From positions 1-35,847 of the forward strand of contig JBASCW010000002.1 of the NCBI GenBank assembly GCA_049651845.1: a stretch of DNA of 35,847 bases, given 5' to 3'. Origin of the DNA: RBG-16-66-20 sp049651845 (GTDB lineage Bacteria > Pseudomonadota > Gammaproteobacteria > Burkholderiales > SG8-39). This document shows, piece by piece, positions 7,454 to 13,845 of this stretch. Positions within the stretch are counted from its first letter, which is position 1; each line of letters opens with the position of its first letter. The position numbers were made by a program, and so were the translations under genes. The notes under the pieces are model-generated. The model did no database searches. It saw only the letters and a program-made list of their open reading frames with translations, and was not told the origin of the DNA.

Positions 7454-9300
7454 TAGACGACCGCCGGGATGGTCACCAGCACATTGCCGCGTGCCGCCGA
7501 GGCGCGCCCGAGCGGGCGGCAGACCACCGCGTGGTGGCCGAACTTGCCGTGCGCCTCGCCGCCCTGTGCCTGCGCCTGGTCGAGAATCTCGACCAGTGGC
7601 GCCGGCAGGCAATCGAGCGCCGCGCTGCCGGGGCAGGCGCCCAGCGCGATGACCGCGTATTCGTTGGCCGCCGCGACCGTGCCATCGGCGTCCACGCCGA
7701 CCACGCCCACGGGCATGCGGTCGAGCGCTTCCTGCGAAATTTTCAGCGCCGCGAGCTGGCGCGACAGTTCGGCGGTTTTTTGCGCCACGCGCGTTTCGAG
7801 TTGCGCGTTCGCTTCGGCGAGCCCGCGGTTGGCCAAACGCGCCTCTTCCCCCAGCCGCTCGTTTTCGCGCAGCAGTTCGTGGCGCTCGAAGGCATCGCGG
7901 ACGGCGGCGCGCATCACCTCGTCTTCCCAGGGCTTGGTGAGGAACTTGTAGATCGCGCCTTCGTTGATCGCGGCGGTCACCGAGGCAAGATCGGTGAAGC
8001 CCGAGAGCACCATGCGCACCGTGCCGGGATACATGTTCTTGACCTGGCTCAGGAACTCGGTGCCGCACATCACCGGCATGCGCTGGTCGGAAATGACCAC
8101 GCCGACCGTCTCCGTGCCGAGCCGCTCGAAGCCCTCAGCGGCGCTGATCGCGGTGATGATCCGGTAGCCATCGCGCCGCAACAGGCGCTTGAGGGACGCG
8201 GCCACGTTCGCTTCGTCGTCGACCAGCAGCAGCGTGCGCTGCTCGCCCACGCCGAAAGCGGCGCTGAGGGACGACGGGCGCTCGAGCAGCGCCTCGAGCG
8301 CCGCGGCGTCGGTCGGGCGGCCGATCAGGTAGCCTTGCGCGAGGTCGCAGCGCGCGTGCCGCAGCGCGCCGAGCTGCGCTTCGGTCTCGACGCCTTCGGC
8401 GACCACGCGCGCGCCGAGCGCGTGCGCCATCGCGATGATCGCGCGCACGATCACCATGTTCTCCGCGCTGGAGGTCAGGTCGGTGATGAAGCTGCGGTCG
8501 ATCTTGATTTCGCTGATCGGAAAGCGCCGCAGGTACGACAGGCTCGAGTAACCGGTGCCGAAGTCGTCCACCGCGAATTCGATACCGAGCGCCGCGACGC
8601 GGCGCATGACGTCGCTCGTGGACTGTGCATTGTCGATCAACGTGGTCTCGGTGATCTCGATGCGCAGACTGCGCGGATTCAGGCCCTGGCCGGAGATGGC
8701 CTGGCGCAGGGATTCGACGAGGCCCGCGCTGGGCGCGAAATGGCGGCCCGACAGATTGACCGACAGGCGCAGCTCGCCACGGCCCGCCGCGGCCCAGCGG
8801 GCCAATTGCCGGGCGGCTTCGGCGATCACCCAGCGCCCCATTGCCAAGCTGAGGTCCGATGCCTCGGTGACGGCGACAAATTCCGATGGCGGCACGACAC
8901 CCAGTTCGGCATCGGTCCAGCGCGCAAGGGCTTCCACCGCGACGACGCGACCGGTGCGCAGATCGAGCTGCGGCTGATAGTGCAACCGCAATTGGCCGGC
9001 CTCGATCGCCGGTCCCAGCGCCAGCGCGATGCGCGCCGCGCGCGCGTCTTGCGGCTGGCTTCGGGTGGCGCGCAACGTGCGTCGGTCCTCGGCTGCGCTG
9101 TCCGGCGTGAAGCCCGGCAGGTGGTGGTCGCAAATCACCGCCGCGGGCGCCGGGTCGAGAGCGGCCCCCAGTTCGTCCAGGCTCGCCGCTCGGGTCCAGG
9201 CGCATTCAAGTCCGGCGCCGGCCAGCGCGCTCGCGGCGAGTTCGGCGTCGGCCGGGGAGCCGTCGACGATCAGCACACGCAGCGGCTGTGTGAGTAGCAT
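7453..9300 (-). CDS. EAL-REC-PAS protein, probable c-di-GMP phosphodiesterase with degenerate N-terminal receiver
   Basis: This 615-residue protein opens the signalling operon. Residues 7-65 look like the first half of a receiver domain (IVDGSPAD, then Asp58 in CDHHLPGF) that stops abruptly. An EAL domain follows (about 90-340) with EALARW (123-128), the Asn in NLSGRHF, DDFGTGYSSL (245-254), Lys266 and AEGVE (301-305), all consistent with an active phosphodiesterase. A complete receiver spans about 355-475, with Asp361-Asp362, phosphoacceptor Asp405 and Lys456 in TKPW. A coiled coil (about 475-520) and a PAS-like domain (about 525-610) finish it. The start has GGAG nine bases upstream. The receiver closely resembles that of the HD-GYP protein of the same operon (both with KPW), which suggests the same kinase phosphorylates both (inference). 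Confidence 0.9.
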   Translation of the reverse strand: MLLTQPLRVLIVDGSPADAELAASALAGAGLECAWTRAASLDELGAALDPAPAAVICDHHLPGFTPDSAAEDRRTLRATRSQPQDARAARIALALGPAIEAGQLRLHYQPQLDLRTGRVVAVEALARWTDAELGVVPPSEFVAVTEASDLSLAMGRWVIAEAARQLARWAAAGRGELRLSVNLSGRHFAPSAGLVESLRQAISGQGLNPRSLRIEITETTLIDNAQSTSDVMRRVAALGIEFAVDDFGTGYSSLSYLRRFPISEIKIDRSFITDLTSSAENMVIVRAIIAMAHALGARVVAEGVETEAQLGALRHARCDLAQGYLIGRPTDAAALEALLERPSSLSAAFGVGEQRTLLLVDDEANVAASLKRLLRRDGYRIITAISAAEGFERLGTETVGVVISDQRMPVMCGTEFLSQVKNMYPGTVRMVLSGFTDLASVTAAINEGAIYKFLTKPWEDEVMRAAVRDAFERHELLRENERLGEEARLANRGLAEANAQLETRVAQKTAELSRQLAALKISQEALDRMPVGVVGVDADGTVAAANEYAVIALGACPGSAALDCLPAPLVEILDQAQAQGGEAHGKFGHHAVVCRPLGRASAARGNVLVTIPAVV

Positions 9301-9440
9301 GAACTGCTCCGGGATGGCACGGCGGCAGGGGCCGCCTGTAGCCCTTATCGGCCCGGCGTGGCGGGACTTGAGCGCGGCGCTAGATAGACGACCGTTTGCC
9401 GCCTTCGGTTAAGATTGTCTCGTTCGGATCGCAGAAAACC
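9301..9440. other. Intergenic region between the divergent signalling operon and leuC
   Basis: These 140 bases must hold promoters for both the minus-strand signalling operon and leuC. I find no convincing -35/-10 pair on either strand. The best -10-like hexamer towards leuC is TAAGAT at 9410-9415, without a matching -35. No leader peptide with leucine codons and no attenuator hairpin with a T-run is visible before leuC. Confidence 0.5.
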
Positions 9441-10859
9441 ATGACCGCGCGAACCCTCTACGACAAGCTCTGGGACAGCCACGTGGTGCGCGTCGAGGCA
9501 GACGGCGCCGCGCTGCTGTATGTCGACCGCCATCTGGTGCACGAAGTCACCAGTCCGCAGGCTTTCGAAGGCCTGAGGCTCGCCGGCCGCAAGCCCTGGC
9601 GCATGAGCTCGGTGGTCGCAACCGCGGACCACAACACGCCCACGACCGGCTGGGAGCGCGGCATCGCCGGCATCGAGGACCCGACCTCGCGCCTGCAGGT
9701 GGAAACGCTCGACGCCAACATGAAGGAACACGCGGCCAAGGCGTATTTTCCTTTCCTCGACAAGCGCCAGGGCATCGTCCATGTCATCGGGCCGGAGCAG
9801 GGCGCGACGCTGCCCGGCATGACGGTGGTCTGCGGGGATTCGCACACCAGCACGCACGGCGCGTTCGGCTGCCTCGCGCACGGCATCGGCACCTCCGAGG
9901 TCGAGCACGTGCTCGCGACGCAGTGCCTGGTGGCGAAGAAGATGAAGAACATGCGCGTCCTGGTCGAGGGCGCGCTCGGGCGCGGCGTGACCGCGAAGGA
10001 CGTCGCGCTCGCCGTGATCGGCAGGATCGGCACCGCGGGCGGCACCGGCTGCGCGATCGAGTTCGCCGGCAGCGCCATCCGCGGGCTGAGCATGGAAGGG
10101 CGCATGACCCTGTGCAACATGGCGATCGAGGCCGGCGCGCGCGCCGGCATGGTCGCGGTGGACGACACCACCCTCCAGTACCTGAAAGGGCGGCCGTTCT
10201 CGCCCACCGGGCCGGAATGGGAGCAGGCGGTCCTCACCTGGAAGATGCTGCACAGCGACCCAGACGCCAAGTTCGAGCGCGAGGTGTGGCTCGAGGCGCA
10301 GGACATCGCGCCGCAGGTGACCTGGGGCACCTCGCCCGAGATGGTGGTGCCGGTGGAATCGTCGGTGCCCGACCCGGACAAGGAGAAGGACCCGACCCGG
10401 CGCGAGGGCATGGAGCGCGCGCTCGCCTACATGGGCTTGAAACCGCGCACGCCGATCCAGGACATCCGGCTCGACAAGGTGTTCATCGGCTCCTGCACCA
10501 ATTCGCGCATCGAGGACCTGCGCGCCGCCGCCGCGGTGGCCAAGGGCAGGAAGGTCGCCGCGAGCGTCAAGCTCGCGATGGTGGTGCCGGGCTCCGGGCT
10601 GGTGAAGGCACAGGCCGAGAAGGAGGGCCTGGACAAGGTGTTCCGCGAGTCCGGCTTCGAATGGCGCGAACCCGGCTGCTCGATGTGCCTGGCGATGAAC
10701 GCCGACCGGCTCGAGCCGGGAGAGCGCTGCGCATCCACGTCGAACCGCAATTTCGAGGGTCGCCAGGGCACCGGCGGGCGCACCCATCTGGTCAGTCCCG
10801 CGATGGCGGCGGCGGCGGCGATCGCCGGCCGTTTCGTCGACGTGCGCAGCTGGAGATAG
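9441..10859 (+). CDS. leuC: 3-isopropylmalate dehydratase large subunit
   Basis: LeuC with LeuD isomerises 2-isopropylmalate to 3-isopropylmalate in leucine synthesis, in the cytoplasm. The 472-residue product has the expected length. The three cysteines that bind the 4Fe-4S cluster are Cys352 in GSCTNSR and Cys413 and Cys416 in PGCSMC. Substrate-binding segments GDSHTSTHGAFG (132-143) and TSNRNFEGR (433-441) are intact. I take the ATG at 9441 because the family begins MTARTLYDKLWD there; the open frame extends to a TTG at 9396 but with non-homologous residues. The next gene, leuD, starts two bases after the stop. Confidence 0.97.
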   Translation: MTARTLYDKLWDSHVVRVEADGAALLYVDRHLVHEVTSPQAFEGLRLAGRKPWRMSSVVATADHNTPTTGWERGIAGIEDPTSRLQVETLDANMKEHAAKAYFPFLDKRQGIVHVIGPEQGATLPGMTVVCGDSHTSTHGAFGCLAHGIGTSEVEHVLATQCLVAKKMKNMRVLVEGALGRGVTAKDVALAVIGRIGTAGGTGCAIEFAGSAIRGLSMEGRMTLCNMAIEAGARAGMVAVDDTTLQYLKGRPFSPTGPEWEQAVLTWKMLHSDPDAKFEREVWLEAQDIAPQVTWGTSPEMVVPVESSVPDPDKEKDPTRREGMERALAYMGLKPRTPIQDIRLDKVFIGSCTNSRIEDLRAAAAVAKGRKVAASVKLAMVVPGSGLVKAQAEKEGLDKVFRESGFEWREPGCSMCLAMNADRLEPGERCASTSNRNFEGRQGTGGRTHLVSPAMAAAAAIAGRFVDVRSWR

Positions 10860-10861
10860 CG

Positions 10862-11500
10862 ATGGAGAAATTCACCGTGCTCGACGGCCTGGTGGCGCCG
10901 CTCGACCGCGCCAACGTCGACACCGACGCCATCATCCCGAAGCAGTTCCTGACCTCGATCAAGCGCACCGGCTACGGCGAGAACCTGTTCGACGCCTGGC
11001 GCTACCTGGATGCCGGCCGGCCGGGGATGGACAACGCCAAGCGCCCGCTGAACCCGGACTTCGTGCTCAACCAGCCGCGCTACAAGGGCGCCGAGATCCT
11101 GCTCGCGCGCAAGAATTTCGGCTGCGGCAGCTCGCGCGAGCACGCCCCCTGGGCGCTGCAGCAGTACGGCTTCAAGTGCGTGATCGCGCCCTCGTTCGCC
11201 GACATCTTCTACGAGAACTGCTTCAAGAACGGCCTGCTGCCGGTCGCGCTCGCCGAGTCCGAGGTGGACGGCCTGTTCTACGACAGCGCGCTGCCGGGGT
11301 TCCGCCTCATCGTGGACCTGGAGCGCCAGACGGTGACGACCACCGATGGCGCCAAGTCGTTCAAGTTCGAGGTCGATCCGTCGCGCCGGCATTCGCTGCT
11401 GAACGGTCTGGACGAGATCGGCGTCACGCTGCGTCACGCCGATAAGATCCGCGCCTTCGAGGCGCGGCGGCGCGACCAGTTTCCCTGGCTGTTCCGCTAG
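10862..11500 (+). CDS. leuD: 3-isopropylmalate dehydratase small subunit
   Basis: The 212-residue swivel subunit of isopropylmalate isomerase forms the active enzyme with LeuC. It starts MEKFTVLDGLVAPLDRANVD and has the TDAIIPKQFL segment and the family motif FGCGSSREHAPWAL (about residues 92-105), which contributes to the active site. Length is normal. The ATG follows the leuC stop by two bases, so translation is probably coupled to give balanced subunits. leuB follows after eight bases. Confidence 0.97.
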   Translation: MEKFTVLDGLVAPLDRANVDTDAIIPKQFLTSIKRTGYGENLFDAWRYLDAGRPGMDNAKRPLNPDFVLNQPRYKGAEILLARKNFGCGSSREHAPWALQQYGFKCVIAPSFADIFYENCFKNGLLPVALAESEVDGLFYDSALPGFRLIVDLERQTVTTTDGAKSFKFEVDPSRRHSLLNGLDEIGVTLRHADKIRAFEARRRDQFPWLFR

Positions 11501-11508
11501 GGCGAGCC

Positions 11509-12576
11509 ATGAAGATCGCGGTCCTGCCGGGCGACGGCATCGGCAAGGAAATCGTTGCCGAGACGCTCAGGGTGCTGGGTCGCCTCGGCCTCGCATTCGA
11601 GTTCGAGGAGGCGCCGGTGGGCGGCGCGGGCTACGAGGCCGCCGGGCACCCGTTGCCCGAGCAGACGCTCGCGCTCGCCCGGCGGGCGGATGCGATCCTG
11701 TTCGGCTCGGTCGGCGATCCGAAATACGACGCGCTCGAGTCTTCCAAGCGCCCGGAGCAGGCGATCCTCGGCCTGCGCAAGGAGCTCGGCCTGTTCGCCA
11801 ACCTGCGTCCGGCGCAGGTGTACGAGGAACTGGCGGGCGCCTCCTCGCTGCGTCCCGAAGTGGTGGCCGGGCTGGACATCCTGATCGTGCGGGAACTGAC
11901 CGGCGACATCTATTTCGGGCAGCCGAAGGGCATCCGCGCGCTCGCCTCGGGCGGGCGCGAGGGGTTCGACACCATGCGCTATACGGAAGACGAGGTCCGC
12001 CGGATCGCGCGCGTCGCCTTCGAGGCGGCGCGACGACGGAACAGAAGCGGCGGCAAGAAGGTCTGCTCGGTGGACAAGGCGAACGTGCTGGAAACCTCCC
12101 GGCTGTGGCGGGAGATCGTTTCGGAAGAAGCCAGGCAATTCGGCGATATCGAGCTTTCCCACATGTACGTGGACAACTGTGCGATGCAGCTGGTGCGCAA
12201 CCCCAAGCAGTTCGACGTCATCGTCACCGGCAACATGTTCGGCGACATCCTGTCGGACGAGGCATCCATGCTGACCGGCTCGATCGGCATGCTGCCGTCG
12301 GCTTCGCTGGATGCGAACAACAAGGGCCTGTACGAACCGATCCACGGCTCGGCGCCGGACATCGCCGGCCGGGGCATTGCCAACCCGCTGGCGACCATCC
12401 TGTCGGCGGCGCTGATGCTGCGCCACTCGCTCGGGCAGCCCGCGGCCGCCGATCGCCTGGAAGGGGCGGTCAAGAAAGCGCTGCGCGACGGCTATCGCAC
12501 CGCCGACATATATACTGAGGGCACGAAGAGGGTAAGCACCGCGCAGATGGCAGCCGCGGTCGCGGAACGGTTGTAG
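11509..12576 (+). CDS. leuB: 3-isopropylmalate dehydrogenase
   Basis: LeuB oxidatively decarboxylates 3-isopropylmalate with NAD in leucine synthesis. The 355-residue protein shows the family start MKIAVLPGDGIG and the catalytic Tyr135 in RELTGDIYFG and Lys190 in VDKANVLE. Asp222, Asp246 and Asp250 (GDILSDEASM) are the metal-binding aspartates, and the NAD-binding segment HGSAPDIAG is near residue 280. The start has GGCGAG just upstream. It closes the leuCDB cluster, and asd follows after 19 bases, so the four genes are probably one operon. Confidence 0.97.
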   Translation: MKIAVLPGDGIGKEIVAETLRVLGRLGLAFEFEEAPVGGAGYEAAGHPLPEQTLALARRADAILFGSVGDPKYDALESSKRPEQAILGLRKELGLFANLRPAQVYEELAGASSLRPEVVAGLDILIVRELTGDIYFGQPKGIRALASGGREGFDTMRYTEDEVRRIARVAFEAARRRNRSGGKKVCSVDKANVLETSRLWREIVSEEARQFGDIELSHMYVDNCAMQLVRNPKQFDVIVTGNMFGDILSDEASMLTGSIGMLPSASLDANNKGLYEPIHGSAPDIAGRGIANPLATILSAALMLRHSLGQPAAADRLEGAVKKALRDGYRTADIYTEGTKRVSTAQMAAAVAERL

Positions 12577-12595
12577 AACGGAACGGGAAACGGTC

Positions 12596-13717
12596 ATGTT
12601 GAGAGTCGGCATCGTCGGGTGGCGTGGCGTGGTGGGTTCGGTACTCGTGCAGAGGATGCGCGAGGAGAAGGATTTCGACCTGGTCGAACCGGTGTTCTTC
12701 TCCACGACGCAGGCGGGAGGCAAAGGCCCGGACATCGGCAAGGCCTGCGATCCTGTCTCGAACGCCACCGACATCGGGGCGCTGAAGAAACTCCCGGTCA
12801 TCATCTCCTGCCAGGGCGGGGACTACACCGAAGCCGTGTATCCGAAACTGCGTGCCGCCGGATGGCAGGGCTATTGGATCGACGCGGCAAGAACCCTGCG
12901 CATGAAGGACGACGCGGTGATCATCCTCGACCCGCTGAACTTGCCGCAGATCAAGGACCGGCTCGCGCGCGGCGCGAAGGATTTCATCGGCAGCAACTGC
13001 ACCGTGGGCCTGATGATGATGGGCATGGCCGGGTTGCTGCAGCGCGACCTCGTCGAATGGGTGACCTGCATGACCTATCAGGCGGCCTCCGGCGCGGGCG
13101 CCGCCGGCATGCGCGAACTGGCGCTGCAGATGGGGCACCTCGGCGAAGTGGCGAAACCTGCGGCGGATGATCCGGCCGCGAGCGCGCTCGAGATCGACCG
13201 GCGCGTGACGGCGGCGATGCGCAACGGCTCGCTGCCGAAAACCGAATTCGGCCATTCACTCGCGGCGAGCCTCCTGCCGTGGATCGACGCGGACCTCGGC
13301 AACGGCCAGAGCCGCGAGGAGTGGAAGGCGCAGGCCGAGGGCAACAAGATCCTCGGCCGCAGCGAGCGGCCGATCCCGATCGACGGCATCTGCGTGCGGG
13401 TGGGCGCGATGCGTTGCCACAGCCAGGCAATGACCGTGAAGCTGAAGAAGGACGTGCCGCTCGCGGAAATCGAGGGCATGCTCGCCGACGCGCACGACTG
13501 GGTGAAGGTGGTGCCGAACCGGCGTGAGGAATCGCTTGCCGAGCTCACGCCGGCGGCGGTGAGCGGCAAGCTGCAGGTGCCGATCGGCCGGCTGCGCAAA
13601 ATGCCGATGGGCGCGGACTATCTGGCGGCGTTCACGGTGGGCGATCAACTGCTCTGGGGCGCGGCCGAACCGCTGCGCCGCATGGTCAGGATCCTGCTCG
13701 ATTCCGGGGCGCGTTAG
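12596..13717 (+). CDS. asd: Aspartate-semialdehyde dehydrogenase
   Basis: Asd reduces aspartyl phosphate to aspartate semialdehyde, the branch-point precursor of lysine, diaminopimelate, threonine and methionine. The 373-residue product is of the Gram-negative (E. coli-like) type. It has the NADP-binding N-terminus VGIVGWRGVVGSVL, the nucleophile Cys135 in GSNCTVGL and the proton-transfer His275 in GAMRCHSQA. The start has a GGGAAACGG purine-rich site seven bases upstream. It lies 19 bases after leuB, the usual betaproteobacterial arrangement. The 128-base gap to fimV contains a hairpin and a candidate promoter, so fimV is probably also transcribed on its own. Confidence 0.97.
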   Translation: MLRVGIVGWRGVVGSVLVQRMREEKDFDLVEPVFFSTTQAGGKGPDIGKACDPVSNATDIGALKKLPVIISCQGGDYTEAVYPKLRAAGWQGYWIDAARTLRMKDDAVIILDPLNLPQIKDRLARGAKDFIGSNCTVGLMMMGMAGLLQRDLVEWVTCMTYQAASGAGAAGMRELALQMGHLGEVAKPAADDPAASALEIDRRVTAAMRNGSLPKTEFGHSLAASLLPWIDADLGNGQSREEWKAQAEGNKILGRSERPIPIDGICVRVGAMRCHSQAMTVKLKKDVPLAEIEGMLADAHDWVKVVPNRREESLAELTPAAVSGKLQVPIGRLRKMPMGADYLAAFTVGDQLLWGAAEPLRRMVRILLDSGAR

Positions 13718-13750
13718 GGCGCTCCGCGGCAGGTAAAAATTCCTTACTGC

Positions 13751-13768
13751 GCAAGGCGCTAGCCTTGC
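13751..13768. repeat. Short perfect inverted repeat between asd and fimV
   Basis: GCAAGGC (13751-13757) and GCCTTGC (13762-13768) form a perfect 7-bp stem with a GCTA loop. No T-run follows, so it is a poor intrinsic terminator. It could be a protein-binding palindrome or a weak transcript-stabilising hairpin after asd. Confidence 0.4.
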
Positions 13769-13790
13769 AGAATCAAGAAGGTCTCTCAGG

Positions 13791-13819
13791 TTGCAGGGCT
13801 AACGTCATGATGTTATGGT
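13791..13819 (+). promoter_or_regulatory. Putative sigma-70 promoter of fimV
   Basis: TTGCAG (13791-13796) and TATGGT (13814-13819) are separated by 17 bases, and the -10 is extended by TGT directly before it. The predicted start of transcription is near 13826, about 20 bases before the fimV start. The -35 matches only three consensus positions, so the extended -10 carries most of the support. Confidence 0.4.
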
Positions 13820-13845
13820 AGTCAGCTCCGGAAGAATGATTCAGG

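Noticed and set aside
7454..8068. Longer N-terminus for the HDOD protein (start at 8068)
   Set aside because: The extension is the shadow of the EAL-REC-PAS C-terminus; the TAATG junction gives the natural start.
7282..9297. Plus-strand open frame of 671 codons opposite the EAL-REC-PAS gene
   Set aside because: No domain or credible start; the opposite strand has intact EAL and receiver motifs.
9396..9440. Upstream TTG start for leuC
   Set aside because: The 15 added residues do not belong to the LeuC family N-terminus, which begins at the ATG at 9441.
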